In this document: in pieces, positions 54,500 to 63,664 of the stretch
How positions within the stretch are numbered: position 1 is the first letter of the stretch
Layout of the letters: each line of letters starts with the position of its first letter
Notes under the pieces: model-generated
Seen by the model: only the letters and a program-made list of their open reading frames with translations
Told to the model about the DNA's origin: nothing
Database searches by the model: none
Source of the DNA: Lyngbya confervoides BDU141951
GTDB taxonomy: Bacteria > Cyanobacteriota > Cyanobacteriia > Thermosynechococcales > Thermosynechococcaceae
NCBI RefSeq assembly: GCF_000817775.3
Contig: NZ_JTHE03000104.1
Coordinates: forward strand, 62,001 to 126,000
DNA: 64,000 nt
Direction: 5' to 3'
Position numbers and translations under genes: made by a program

Positions 54500-56425
54500 T
54501 TAGGAGGGATTGGGGTCGGGGCGATCTGCTTCCGGGGGTGGGGGCTCCGGCTGTTCCCTGGGATTGGGCGCATTCGGGGGCTTGATCTGGAGCACGAGCT
54601 GAACCTTGGGATTGCTGCCTTCTTCCTGAACCTCCGGGGGGCCAGAGACCTGAATACGATTGCGATCGATGCCTTCTACGAGGTTGAGATGATCCTGAAT
54701 GGCCTCAATGCGAAGGTTTGCGAGGGGAAAGGGGGGATCTCCGTCGGACTCTGGCGAGGGGGGGGCCGCCTGTTCCGCAGGGGGAACTTGAGATCGGAGC
54801 AGCAGCTGCAGGTTTTCGTAGGTCTTAAGCTGCCCAGCAATGTTTCGCAGGGTTTGCTTTGCCGCGGGGGTTAAGGTGGTCTGTTCGGGGTTAAAGGAGA
54901 GATTTTGAAATTGACGAGGAATATGCTGCAAGCGGACTTGGGCTTGAGGCAGCTGCAGGCGCGAGCGGATATTGTCGCTAAGAAAATATTCTCCATCTGG
55001 GTCTAAGGGGCGATCGCTCAGGTAGGCAATCTCAACCGTGAGCCTGCTGCTGTCGTACAGGCGGATACCGTAGCCCAAAAGCTGGTGGGTTCCTGGGGGG
55101 AACTCCAGGGATTTGAGCGAGGCGGTGACCAGGGACCACAGTTCCGCCTGGGTTTCGGCCACGCTTTTGATATCTGGGGTTTCAGGTGTGGGTTGCCGGA
55201 AGGGGTTGAGCAAGCTGCTCGCGGAGGTGGGGATTTGGATAAGCTGCACGGAAATGTCCCCTTTGCGCTTATTGAGGCGATCGGCAAGTCGTTGGGCAAA
55301 GGTTTGTTCCTCGGCGGCGGTAAAGTCGCGTTTGGTAAACACACGCATTTTTACAAAGACCTTGGCATTCTCAACCGTGGTGTCCAGGGTGTCAATCTGG
55401 GCGCGTTCTTCCTCTTGCCCATCTTGCTGAACCTGTTTGGCAAAGCCATCCTCCCAGATACTCTGGATTTCGCTGTTAATAAAGTTTTGTCGTTGCCGGG
55501 TCAACACTTCGCTTTGGAGTTGACCCAGGGACTGGCCCAAGGGAAACATCAGGGCCAGGATAGGAATCAGCAGCACGATAAATCGGTTGCGCACCGACCC
55601 AATCACCTCCAGGCGGTTCATGCCAGGGAGGCTCTCAAACAGTCGCTGCATCCACTTGCTTTCGGGGTCGTTGCGGTGCCACTCTTCCGCCTGGCGCTTG
55701 ATTAAGGGTGTATCGACGCGGATGATTAAAAACACCAGCATTGCCATCAGGGTGATGGCGGTGAGATTGGTGATGAACAGCAGGCCGCCCCCCGCCGCAA
55801 TTCGCAGCCCAGCCAGACTTTGCAAGCTGACCCCCAAACCAATCCCATAGCCCACCACGCACAGCGGCGGCATGAGCGCCACGGCGATCGCCACTCCTGG
55901 AATGGAGGTCACCACCCCTTTGGCTTCCTTGGCCGTGGCGATGGTGCCCAGTGCCCCAGAAAACAAAGCAATGACCAGATCCAGTAAATTGGGCTCGGTG
56001 CGGGCTAAAATTTCGGCGGTTTGATCTTTAAAGGGCAAAATGGCAATCAGGATCATGGCAAATCCCACCGCCATGAAACAGCTGAGGCTCAGGCAGAGCA
56101 GCGCCCGGAGCGCAAAGACCAGATCTCCCACGGCAAACGCCATACCGGTGGCCAGGATAGGCCCCATGAGCGGAGAGATAAGCATTGCCCCAATGACGAC
56201 GGCGGGGCTGTTCAAGGCCAGCCCCAGTGTGGCAATTCCCGCGGAAAAGAGCACCTGAAGCCAATAGCTAGAATCCCTCAGGCTCACGGACTTCAGCAGA
56301 TCTTGGTAAATTTCCAGCTTGCGATTTTGATCAACGCCTAGGTTGAGCGCAAACCAGTGACGAATCATTCGGATGGGCCGGAACCGGAACTTATGATTCG
56401 AATTAGAAGAATTGGAGGAAGTCAT
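54500..56425 (-). CDS. DUF389 membrane protein with long extramembrane C-terminus
   Basis: 641 residues. The N-terminal third is a DUF389 domain with about seven membrane helices (about 55-265; NSPAVVIGAMLISPLMGPILA and AVALMPPLCVVGYGIGLG are typical). One more helix (about 280-300) leads into a C-terminal half of about 330 residues. This half has a possible OmpA/BON-like region (QTTLTPAAKQTLRNIAGQL, about 520-540, then a VEGIDRNRIQVSGPP segment) and a Pro/Glu-rich end. Function unknown; DUF389 proteins are sometimes called stress-linked, without firm evidence. The ATG start follows GGAGG. Confidence 0.88.
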   Translation of the reverse strand: MTSSNSSNSNHKFRFRPIRMIRHWFALNLGVDQNRKLEIYQDLLKSVSLRDSSYWLQVLFSAGIATLGLALNSPAVVIGAMLISPLMGPILATGMAFAVGDLVFALRALLCLSLSCFMAVGFAMILIAILPFKDQTAEILARTEPNLLDLVIALFSGALGTIATAKEAKGVVTSIPGVAIAVALMPPLCVVGYGIGLGVSLQSLAGLRIAAGGGLLFITNLTAITLMAMLVFLIIRVDTPLIKRQAEEWHRNDPESKWMQRLFESLPGMNRLEVIGSVRNRFIVLLIPILALMFPLGQSLGQLQSEVLTRQRQNFINSEIQSIWEDGFAKQVQQDGQEEERAQIDTLDTTVENAKVFVKMRVFTKRDFTAAEEQTFAQRLADRLNKRKGDISVQLIQIPTSASSLLNPFRQPTPETPDIKSVAETQAELWSLVTASLKSLEFPPGTHQLLGYGIRLYDSSRLTVEIAYLSDRPLDPDGEYFLSDNIRSRLQLPQAQVRLQHIPRQFQNLSFNPEQTTLTPAAKQTLRNIAGQLKTYENLQLLLRSQVPPAEQAAPPSPESDGDPPFPLANLRIEAIQDHLNLVEGIDRNRIQVSGPPEVQEEGSNPKVQLVLQIKPPNAPNPREQPEPPPPEADRPDPNPS

Positions 56426-56445
56426 GGGTCATCGGCGTAAATCCA

Positions 56446-56475
56446 ATCGGTTCTGGCATGATCGGTTCTAGCATG
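56446..56475. repeat. Two 15-bp tandem repeats
   Basis: ATCGGTTCTGGCATG followed directly by ATCGGTTCTAGCATG, one mismatch, about 20 bp upstream of the DUF389 start. A third, partial GGCATG follows. It may be a regulatory repeat or slippage. Confidence 0.7.
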
Positions 56476-56704
56476 ATGGCATGGAGTCGGGAGAGCGGAG
56501 CTAGAAAGCCAGCCATAATTAAAGATTTTCCCATAGGTTTGCTCGTTCCTGGCTCCCTTAAACGTGCTCAGGAGGCTTTTGCAAATACTCGCTTCGCTCT
56601 GCTGTTCTCAGAACCTCTGCGGTGATGGGGTGCCCTAAGACCTCGCTGCAGGAAACGCCAAGACTGGGTAAGGGGCATCATCCCGTCAGAGGGGGCCTAG
56701 AGGC

Positions 56705-58012
56705 TCACAGCTCAATCGCCGCCTTGATTTGCAAATTCGTCAGGTTCTTCGCCAGGTCGCTAGAGGCTCGATCTAGCTGAATGTGAACCTCCACGATCCG
56801 CGCCTCTCTGGGGGCCGTTGGGTCTGCACTGATCCTGTTCGACGGCTGAATCTTGGTGTCCACCCGCTCCACGGTTCCGGTGAGATTCTGGTGAAGCGAG
56901 TCACTGGTCACCGTTGCGCGTTGACCCGGCTGAATCTTAAAAATATCGCTTTGATAAATCTCGGCGATCGCGTACATGTGATCGGTTTGGCCAATCTCAG
57001 CGATGCCCTCACGTCCAATCACTTCCCCTGGGCGCGTCAGAATTTCCAGGACCGTTCCATCCTGGGGCGATCGCACATAGGCTTCCTCCAGCTTCACCTC
57101 AGCCTGCTTCAAGGTGGCCTGGGCTTGCTCAACCTCCGCTTGGGCGGCGCGAATATCAACGGGGCGCACCTCTGCCACGCGATGAACATTCGCCTTGGCC
57201 TGGGCCAACTGCTGATCCCCAACCGCTTTCAGGGTGACCAGACGGGCCTTCGCGTCTTGAATTTGACGCTCGGCGGTGGCGGTGGTGCGTTCAATCGCCG
57301 CCTGGGCCTCACTCACCTGCTGCTGCGCAGTTTCATAGCTGAGCCGTTTGCCATCGCGCTGGGCATTGGACACGACCCCCTCGCCATAGAGGCGGTCGTA
57401 GCGCTCGTACTCTAGGGCCGCATTGCGAAAGGCTGCTTCTAAGCGTCGAAGCGTGGCATTTTGCTGGGCGAGATCCCCTTCATATTGAGTCTCCAGTCGA
57501 GTAATCAGCTCCCGCTGATCGGCTTCATTCCTGGCAATATCAGCCTTGATCTTGGCGATTTCCGTCAGTTGCGTATTCACCTCCCCAGTCCTGACCCCAG
57601 CCCGCACCTGGGCTAGCTTGGCCTGGGCCATGGCGACTTGACTTTTGGCCTCATCCACATCGGCCTGCAGGCGATCGCGGCTATCTAAAACGGCCACAAT
57701 TTGCCCTTTGCGCAGGGTGTCGCCCTCCTTCACGCGCAGTTGCAGTACCCGGCTGCGTCCACCGGCCGCGGACGGTGCCGAGAGATTGACCACCTCGCCC
57801 TGGGGCTGCAGGCGACCCGGTGCCGTCACTGTCGCAATCAACGGCTCAGATTTCTTTTGAACCTCGGCATTGATGGCCGCGGTTTTGGAATAGTGCTGTA
57901 GGGCAAACAGTGATACCCCTCCCAGGGCAACGGCAAGGGTGGTGAGCAAAACACTCCAGCGGTATCGCTCTAGCTCTGGTTTGGGCCATTGATCCGTGGT
58001 GTCGTGAATCAT
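56705..58012 (-). CDS. DevB-like membrane fusion protein
   Basis: 435-residue HlyD/DevB-type periplasmic adaptor. One membrane helix (about 20-40) anchors it. A lipoyl half-motif (VLQLRVKEGDTLRKGQIVAVLD, about 90-112) precedes a long helical hairpin (about 113-300). The second lipoyl half (VRSPQDGTVLEILTRPGEVI) and beta-barrel part follow. In heterocyst-forming species DevBCA exports glycolipids through a TolC-type channel; related sets in other cyanobacteria export other compounds. No DevC permease or DevA ATPase gene is adjacent, so it is an orphan adaptor here. It is divergent from the TetR-type gene. Confidence 0.9.
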   Translation of the reverse strand: MIHDTTDQWPKPELERYRWSVLLTTLAVALGGVSLFALQHYSKTAAINAEVQKKSEPLIATVTAPGRLQPQGEVVNLSAPSAAGGRSRVLQLRVKEGDTLRKGQIVAVLDSRDRLQADVDEAKSQVAMAQAKLAQVRAGVRTGEVNTQLTEIAKIKADIARNEADQRELITRLETQYEGDLAQQNATLRRLEAAFRNAALEYERYDRLYGEGVVSNAQRDGKRLSYETAQQQVSEAQAAIERTTATAERQIQDAKARLVTLKAVGDQQLAQAKANVHRVAEVRPVDIRAAQAEVEQAQATLKQAEVKLEEAYVRSPQDGTVLEILTRPGEVIGREGIAEIGQTDHMYAIAEIYQSDIFKIQPGQRATVTSDSLHQNLTGTVERVDTKIQPSNRISADPTAPREARIVEVHIQLDRASSDLAKNLTNLQIKAAIEL

Positions 58013-58087
58013 GATTGCCTCCCCTGCACTCTCCCATTCATATCACACCATTCTGGGTGGCTCGATGCTGTAATATCCTACACGGAT

Positions 58088-58123
58088 AATACTGAACTGT
58101 ATAGTTTAGCTATAGTTTAGCTA
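58088..58123. promoter_or_regulatory. Repeat-rich operator candidate between devB-like and tetR
   Basis: TATAGTTTAGC occurs twice head-to-tail (58100-58110, 58111-58121) followed by TAT. AACT-GTAT-AGTT at about 58095-58106 is an inverted repeat overlapping the first unit, and TATAGT is -10-like. A TetR-type repressor encoded next door commonly binds such a divergent region. Confidence 0.5.
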
Positions 58124-58264
58124 TGGACTGAAGCACACCCCAACGCAACCGATGCCCTTGCAATGCCATCGCATCCATGCCGGGGTGCCCCTGGCGGAAG
58201 GGAGACCTGTGGTGGGGTGGCTCAATCCCGCAAAGACACTTGGACGCTGAAAAAGAGAGGTAGG

Positions 58265-58912
58265 GTGGGAATCCAGGGAGTTCGTTCGCAGCGGCAGCTG
58301 TCTTCGGAAAAGACAGCTGCAATTTTGGCAGGGGCCATGCAGCAGTTTTTGCGGTATGGCTATGCCGGTAGCAGCATGGATCGCATTGCAGCGGCGGCGG
58401 GAGTGTCTAAGGCGACGGTGTACAGTCATTTTCGGGATAAGGAGGGGCTGTTTGCGGCCTTAATCCAGCAGATGGCTGTCGAAAAAATGGCCCTTATGGA
58501 TCGTGAGCATTTTGGAGAAGGCAGTGCCCGAGAGTTGCTCCAGCGAATTCTGGCGCAGGGGGTTGGTCAGCTTGAAGAAGATGATGAATATGGCGCTTTT
58601 ATCCGCTTGATCATTGGCGAATCTGGTCGCTTCCCGCAGCTAGCCAGACTATTTGTGGAAAATATTTCCAAACCTGGCGTCGACCGTCTCACGCAGCTTT
58701 TAGCGGCCCATCCACAGGTTCAATGTTCCGATCCCGAGGCTACGGCCCGGATTGTGATTGGGGCGGTTGTGCATTACAAATTAATCCAGGACATTCTGCA
58801 TGGCAGAGACATTATGCCCCTTGAGAGCGATCGCATCATTCAGGCCCTGGTGAATTTAATCTGTGGCGCCCCCGCGCAGGTGTGGCCCTCCGCAGGGGGA
58901 TCGAGGTCATGA
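58265..58912 (+). CDS. TetR/AcrR-family transcriptional regulator
   Basis: About 215 residues. The N-terminal TetR helix-turn-helix (about 18-62, with GYAGSSMDRIAAAAGVSKATVYSHFRDK split across helices 2-4) is followed by an all-helical ligand-binding part with RFPQLARLFVENI, typical of the TetR_C group. I chose GTG 58265, preceded by GAGAGG; the longer frame from 58163 has an unlikely N-terminus. It overlaps eamA by ATGA, so the two are translationally coupled. It is divergent from the DevB-like gene, the likely target together with eamA. The ligand is unknown. Confidence 0.9.
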   Translation: MGIQGVRSQRQLSSEKTAAILAGAMQQFLRYGYAGSSMDRIAAAAGVSKATVYSHFRDKEGLFAALIQQMAVEKMALMDREHFGEGSARELLQRILAQGVGQLEEDDEYGAFIRLIIGESGRFPQLARLFVENISKPGVDRLTQLLAAHPQVQCSDPEATARIVIGAVVHYKLIQDILHGRDIMPLESDRIIQALVNLICGAPAQVWPSAGGSRS

Positions 58913-59901
58913 GCCCCCCTTCTGAGGTTTCTCCTGCTGATCAGGCTTCTCTCCCGCGTCCCCTCACTGCAGTGACGGCGATCGCCGCTCTTTTCCTGGG
59001 CATTCTGGCGGTGTCCTTTGCCGCCATTTTTGTGCGCATCAGTGAACAAGATCTCGGTCCCTATGCCACGATTTCCCATCGCTTCTGGATTGCAGCTCTT
59101 GCCCTGAGCATCGGGCTGGGGGGGCAATCTTCTCTGGGCCAGAGCGTTTCCCTGGGACAATCCTTGGGGTCTTTGGGGCGATCGCAGTGGGGACTGCTGA
59201 TCCTCGCGGGCTTGATTTCGGGGGTGGATTTGTGTGTTTGGGCCACTTCCCTGACGCAGACCAGCGTGGCGAATGCGGCGGTGCTGGGCAACTTAGCCCC
59301 CCTATTTACGGCCTTGGGCACCTGGCTGCTGTGGAAACAGCGCTTTGATCCACGCTTTCTGGTGGGGCTGGCAGTGGCCCTGGCGGGGGCACTCACCATT
59401 GGCCTCCAGGATTTTCAGCTGCTGCCAGGGCAGGTTCGCGGTGATGGACTTGCCCTGCTGTCTGCGGTCTTTTTTAGCGCCTATCTGCTGACGATCGAGC
59501 AGCTGCGATCGCGGTTAACGACGCCGCTCATTCTGCTGGTCTGTTCTGGGGTGGCGGCTCTGGTGAGCGGTGCGATTTCTCTGGGCCTAGAAGACCATTT
59601 TTGGCCCCAGTCGCCCTTGGGGTGGGGCGCGGTGATCGGGTTGGGTCTGATCAGTCAAACCCTGGGTCAGGGATTAGTGGCCTATAGCTTAAGTCAGCTG
59701 TCTTCGGGCTTGGTGTCTGTGACTTTTTTGCTGGAGCCTGTGGTTGCGGCAATCTTTGCCTGGATTTTATTTGGAGAATCGCTGGGCCTACTCAACGGGT
59801 TGGGATTTGCCCTCGTGATTGTAGGGGTCTATCTGGCCATCATGAGTCAGACGGAGCCTACCGGGACCTCCGCTAAGGCCGCGATCGCGGATGTCGAGTA
59901 G
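58909..59901 (+). CDS. EamA/DMT-family transporter
   Basis: 330 residues with ten predicted membrane helices in two EamA repeats (first about 25-150, second about 175-310). Family exporters move small metabolites such as amino acids or drugs out of the cytoplasm; the substrate is not predictable. Typical segments: SFAAIFVRIS, NAAVLGNLAPLFTALGTWLLW and SVTFLLEPVVAAIFAWILFGE. ATG 58909 overlaps the tetR stop. The TAG stop at 59899-59901 is immediately followed, in the same frame, by a tnpB fragment, so the end of this gene borders an IS relic. Confidence 0.9.
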   Translation: MSPPSEVSPADQASLPRPLTAVTAIAALFLGILAVSFAAIFVRISEQDLGPYATISHRFWIAALALSIGLGGQSSLGQSVSLGQSLGSLGRSQWGLLILAGLISGVDLCVWATSLTQTSVANAAVLGNLAPLFTALGTWLLWKQRFDPRFLVGLAVALAGALTIGLQDFQLLPGQVRGDGLALLSAVFFSAYLLTIEQLRSRLTTPLILLVCSGVAALVSGAISLGLEDHFWPQSPLGWGAVIGLGLISQTLGQGLVAYSLSQLSSGLVSVTFLLEPVVAAIFAWILFGESLGLLNGLGFALVIVGVYLAIMSQTEPTGTSAKAAIADVE

Positions 59902-60366
59902 CGGCGCAAAGACTGGCTCGATTCTCGCAAGTCTCCGGTCAATGCTTGTTCAATTCGGCAAGCGTTTACCTTGCCAACGGATGCACCCTTCCCTGATTAC
60001 CACGTTCAGGTAAAGCGGTTGACTGTGGCCAAGGCTGACTTCCCTAGGCTCAAGACTGTTAATGCTCAGGTGCTTCACCAGGTTATCCGAAAGCTGGAAG
60101 CGTCCTGGGAGTCGTGGCGGTTGAAGCGGTCGGGATTCCCTGTCAGTATCTCTTACTGTCTTGAATGTGGGTCAATCCAGCCAAGCGACAGGGCTGCGGC
60201 TCAAGTGATTTCCGTGGGCAACGGGGAATAGACAATGCCTGTGGAGGAGATGGGGCGGGGACTCGGGTTCCTCAGTCTAGCGGTCACCTGTTGAAGCAGG
60301 AAATCTTTAGGGCGACCCTAGGAATCTCTACTCTGTCCCTGAAAGGTCAGAGGGAGAGGATGTCAA
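59902..60366 (+). pseudogene. tnpB remnant and IS200/IS605 right end, copy 2
   Basis: Degenerate IS605-type tnpB. 59902-60154 encodes an N-terminal TnpB piece in frame (RRKDWLDSRKSPVNAC, then NAQVLHQVIRKLEASW and SGFP). The RuvC core is deleted. A fragment of the C-terminal zinc-finger part (CLECGSIQPSDRAAAQVIS) follows, then a frameshift into RGIDNACGGDGAGTRV and HLLKQEIF. The right end has a hairpin CTCTGTCC/GGTCAGAG (one mismatch) at about 60331-60352 and the terminal TCAA at 60363-60366. The first 27 nt of 60205-60231 equal those in copy 1. TnpB is the nuclease whose guide RNA overlaps the right end; neither left end nor tnpA is present. Confidence 0.85.
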
Positions 60367-61547
60367 AGCCCCAAATCTCGAACTCCGGATCGCAGGGTTT
60401 CAGCGGTTGTTGGATCTTGCTGTTCATAAAGCTGAATGGCTTGCTCAAAGGCGGTGCGACTCTCCGAAACTTTCCGCAGCTTAAACAGAGCCACCCCTAG
60501 ATTTTGATAAGCTGCGGCATAGGTAGGATCTAGCTCAATGGCTTGCTGATAAGCTTTAGCCGCCTCCTGCAGGCGATTCAACGACTTCAGCGCCAGTCCT
60601 AAATTGTAGTGGGCGATCGCCACTCCCGGACAGAGGCGAATTACATGGCCCAAAAGCTGCATGGCTGGGGAGGCGGCACCGTGATCTAGGTAAAGGCACC
60701 CTAGATTCATGAAGGCGCCCACCTTCAGCAGATCGTCACAGTCCTGCGCAAGGGCAGTTTTGTAAGCCAGCTCCGTCTGTCGCCAGTCCTTTTGCCTGGC
60801 GTAAATCAACCCCAGATGATAGTTCAACTCATAGCGCACCGCTGCCTCAACGTTAGGCAGCGCAATCCCGCGCTGAATCAGGGCTAGGGCCTCACTCCAA
60901 CGGTTTTGTTCGTAATAGAGCCCTCCCAGCTTGCTCAGCAGATAGGCATCCTCTGGGTGTTGTCGAAGGCCCTTTTCCAGCATCCGCTGGGCGCGCGCGA
61001 GTTTTTCTTTGCTTTGCAGCCGCTGCTGTTGATATCCCTCGTGGCGAAGGGCCAGCGTTGAAATCTGACCAATTTGCCAGTGCGGCTCTGCGCGTTGAAT
61101 CGCAACGACGCTGTCATCCACCAGCTCATGATAGGGACGCTTGAAGGTCATCTGGGGATGATTGCGAAACAGGCGGGACACCAAGGAAATGGGCGTGCGC
61201 TGGGATCCGACTTCCTCGCGCAGGAGCTGAAACAGCAAAATATTCGGATCTTTAATCGCCTGTTTGATGGCGGGCACCGCGGCTGGGAGTAGTTCTTCAT
61301 CGGCATCCAGCACCAGCACCCAGTCCCCTGTGACCTGCGCGAGGCTGTAATTGCGTGCCGCGGCAAAATCGTCACGCCAGACAAAGTCATAAATCCGAGC
61401 GCCAAAGGACCGGGCGATCGCTGCGGTCTCATCCTGAGATCCGGTATCAACCACAATCTGCTCATCGACCAGACCCTGAACGCTTTGTAAGCACCGTGCC
61501 AGCACAGCAGCTTCATCCCTAACAATCATGCACAGGCTCAGAGACAT
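60363..61547 (-). CDS. Family-2 glycosyltransferase with TPR repeats
   Basis: 394 residues. The N-terminal GT2 domain (about 1-215) has LSLCMIVRDEAAVLARCL, DTGSQDET and the nucleotide-sugar/metal motif LDADEEL (DxD, about residue 83). TPR repeats follow (about 215-390, for example AIAHYNLGLALKSLNRLQEAAKAYQQAIELDP). Members of this group probably add sugars to proteins or cell-surface glycans; the acceptor is unknown. I chose ATG 61547, where GT2 similarity begins; the frame upstream to 61739 overlaps cysE and is not family-like. The TGA stop (60365-60363) lies within the terminal TCAA of the IS relic. Confidence 0.9.
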   Translation of the reverse strand: MSLSLCMIVRDEAAVLARCLQSVQGLVDEQIVVDTGSQDETAAIARSFGARIYDFVWRDDFAAARNYSLAQVTGDWVLVLDADEELLPAAVPAIKQAIKDPNILLFQLLREEVGSQRTPISLVSRLFRNHPQMTFKRPYHELVDDSVVAIQRAEPHWQIGQISTLALRHEGYQQQRLQSKEKLARAQRMLEKGLRQHPEDAYLLSKLGGLYYEQNRWSEALALIQRGIALPNVEAAVRYELNYHLGLIYARQKDWRQTELAYKTALAQDCDDLLKVGAFMNLGCLYLDHGAASPAMQLLGHVIRLCPGVAIAHYNLGLALKSLNRLQEAAKAYQQAIELDPTYAAAYQNLGVALFKLRKVSESRTAFEQAIQLYEQQDPTTAETLRSGVRDLGL

Positions 61548-61726
61548 TTCGATAAAAGCACCTTCAAAAAACCCTGTCAGCGTAACTTTAAAGGGTTGGG
61601 CAGTGGTGGGCCAAAAGGTTTTGGGCAAAATCTTGCAGGGGTGCCTCCGGACCTCCACAAGATCCTGATGTGGGACAACCTCAAAAACGCTACCATAAAA
61701 AGTGGTGAATCCAAGGGAGACCGCCT

Positions 61727-62488
61727 GTGGTACTTGCAACCCTGAAAACCGACTTCCAGGTCATCTTTGAAAAAGACCCTGCTGCACGCAATGTGCTGGA
61801 GGTGATGTTTCTTTATCCGGGTTTACAGGCGATCGTGCTGCACCGGTTTGCTCACCTGCTCTACAACCTGAAGCTTCCCTTTATTCCGCGCTTAATTTCC
61901 CACATCTCCCGATTTATCACCGGAATTGAAATCCATCCGGGTGCCACCATCGGGCGTGGACTGTTCATTGACCATGGCATGGGGGTCGTTATCGGGGAAA
62001 CCGCCATCATTGGCGATAACTGTTTGATTTATCAAGGGGTTACCCTGGGCGGTACAGGCAAAGAACTGGGCAAACGCCACCCCACCCTGCAAGATAACGT
62101 GGTGGTGGGCACCGGCGCCAAGGTGCTCGGCAATATTCAAATTGGAACTAATGTGCGCATTGGGGCTGGGTCCGTTGTGCTGCGAGATGTCCCTTCGGAC
62201 TGCACGGTGGTGGGTGTGCCGGGCCGCGTCGTCTATCGTGAAGGCGCGAAGGTGAATCCCCTGGAGCATGGTAAGCTACCTGACTCGGAGGCGCAGGCAA
62301 TTCGGTACTTACTCGATCGCATTGAAGTTCTAGAAAAGGAATTGGCTGAACTTAAAGACTCCACCCACCAGGAGCGCCGACCCGCTGCCGTCGCCTCCGT
62401 TGAGCAGCAGAGCTGTCGGCTACAGGATAAGGCGATTGAGCAATTTCTAGCCGGTTGTTCAGAGTTCTACGGCGATTCTTCGGTTTAG
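61727..62488 (+). CDS. cysE: Serine O-acetyltransferase CysE
   Basis: 253-residue enzyme acetylating serine with acetyl-CoA, the first step of cysteine synthesis. The N-terminal helical region (FEKDPAARN and LHRFAHLLY) precedes a left-handed beta-helix of hexapeptide repeats (about 65-175) with [28 protein letters not shown], the catalytic His and [10 protein letters not shown]-terminal helix (about 190-215) and a loosely conserved tail (about 215-253) follow. GTG start at 61727 after AAGGGAGA. It is divergent from the glycosyltransferase gene and convergent with the DUF2854 gene. Confidence 0.96.
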   Translation: MVLATLKTDFQVIFEKDPAARNVLEVMFLYPGLQAIVLHRFAHLLYNLKLPFIPRLISHISRFITGIEIHPGATIGRGLFIDHGMGVVIGETAIIGDNCLIYQGVTLGGTGKELGKRHPTLQDNVVVGTGAKVLGNIQIGTNVRIGAGSVVLRDVPSDCTVVGVPGRVVYREGAKVNPLEHGKLPDSEAQAIRYLLDRIEVLEKELAELKDSTHQERRPAAVASVEQQSCRLQDKAIEQFLAGCSEFYGDSSV

Positions 62489-62518
62489 ATTCTCTCAGAC
62501 CGCGACACTGTCAGGCGA

Positions 62519-63097
62519 CTAGGCGACACTGTCCTCGCTGGCCGGGGCTGCCTCTGGCGCGCTAATCAAAGCTAATCGCACCCGATCTTCGCCAAGGTCT
62601 TCTACTTCTGCCGTAATGCCTGGGCCAAAAAATGACTGGATTTTTTCCTGCTGCCCTTGCCACTTCTCAACGCTCACGAGCGGGCTATTAAATTCTAGGG
62701 CCAGGGCATAATGTCCGTGCCGATCTTCCTCATAGATCCCCGTCAGCTCTGGCAAAGCTTCCTTTTTATTACACAGACCCAGCCTGGCCAGAGCCACATC
62801 CAGGTGAATATCCTGGCCGTAGCGGTAGCGCGTCACATCTTTACGCACCTGATTTTGGGTAGGGGTTGCCTCTTTTTCCCGAAGCTGCTTCACTGCCTCC
62901 GGCGTAGGCTTGAGTATGGGTGCGGGTTTTAATTCCGCAATCTTAAAGGCCAACCCGCCTAAAAATAAAGGGATGCCGTAGAAAAAGCCAGCTAGATTTG
63001 CAGTGGCGTTTCCGGAAATGTAGGCAATGAGGCCCACCACCGATAAGATGCCGCCAACGATAAGACCGATTTTGGCCAGGGAGAAACGAGTAAGCAT
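62519..63097 (-). CDS. DUF2854 membrane protein
   Basis: 192-residue member of DUF2854 (PF11016), a family of cyanobacteria and plastid-containing eukaryotes of unknown function. Two membrane helices near the N-terminus (about 8-28 and 36-52; LAGFFYGIPLFLGGLAFKIAELKP) are followed by a soluble domain with RYRYGQDIHLDVALARLGL, which is typical. The C-terminus is acidic. The ATG start at 63097 is consistent with family length. It lies 75 bp downstream of yajQ on the same strand. Confidence 0.9.
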   Translation of the reverse strand: MLTRFSLAKIGLIVGGILSVVGLIAYISGNATANLAGFFYGIPLFLGGLAFKIAELKPAPILKPTPEAVKQLREKEATPTQNQVRKDVTRYRYGQDIHLDVALARLGLCNKKEALPELTGIYEEDRHGHYALALEFNSPLVSVEKWQGQQEKIQSFFGPGITAEVEDLGEDRVRLALISAPEAAPASEDSVA

Positions 63098-63172
63098 TGG
63101 ATTTATATAGATGTGATCGATTTAGATAAAAAAGCCAACCCCAGTGAAGCAGGTGAAGTGGAGATCCATCCC

Positions 63173-63664
63173 CTAACGATAGTTGGTAAATTGCAGCGCC
63201 ACGGGCCAATCGTCTTGCTGAATGCGTTGGATGACCTGCTGTAAATCGTCCTTGGATTTGGCCGAAACGCGCACTGCATCGCCTTGAATCGAGGACTGCA
63301 CCTTTTTAAAGTCATCTCGAATAATCTTGGTGATTTTTTTGGCCAGTTCGCTTTCAATGCCGCGCTTGAGGTGAATGGTCTGCCGCACGCGATTGCCGCT
63401 CGCGGACTCAATTGGGCCGTAGTCAAAAATTTTCAAGGAAAGGTTCCGTTTCACGGCCTTCGTTTGCACGACGTTGTGCAGCGCGTCCAGGGTCAGCTCG
63501 CTGTTCGTTTCAATTTTGATCCCACCTTTGTCTAGCTCTAGCTTTGTTTTAGTATCCTTGAGGTCGTAGCGGGTTTTGATTTCTCGCTGGGCTTGATCGA
63601 TCGCATTGACCAGCTCCTGATGATCAAAATCGCTGACAATATCAAAGGTAAAGTTAGAAGCCAT
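63173..63664 (-). CDS. yajQ: YajQ-family nucleotide-binding protein
   Basis: 163 residues of the YajQ/DUF520 family, two ferredoxin-like domains. Characteristic sequences: SFDIVSD-like start ([11 protein letters not shown]), [18 protein letters not shown] and the C-terminal [16 protein letters not shown] and LQFTNYR. Some members bind c-di-GMP (Xanthomonas) or RNA; the role in cyanobacteria is unproven. I chose ATG 63664 (MASNFTFD), which matches the family; the frame extends seven codons further. The next gene downstream on the same strand is DUF2854. Confidence 0.95.
   Translation of the reverse strand: MASNFTFDIVSDFDHQELVNAIDQAQREIKTRYDLKDTKTKLELDKGGIKIETNSELTLDALHNVVQTKAVKRNLSLKIFDYGPIESASGNRVRQTIHLKRGIESELAKKITKIIRDDFKKVQSSIQGDAVRVSAKSKDDLQQVIQRIQQDDWPVALQFTNYR

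Noticed and set aside
55085-55705. 206-codon frame antisense to the DUF389 gene
   Set aside because: Shadow of the coding strand, with no start signals and no recognisable domain.
56783-57415. 210-codon frame antisense to the devB-like gene
   Set aside because: The opposite strand encodes an unmistakable DevB/HlyD protein; the antisense product is low-complexity (Leu/Gly/Arg-rich).
58163-58264. Longer N-terminus for the TetR-type regulator (start at 58163)
   Set aside because: The extra 34 residues are Gly/Arg/Cys-rich and not TetR-like, while GTG 58265 has a good ribosome-binding site and gives a normal length.
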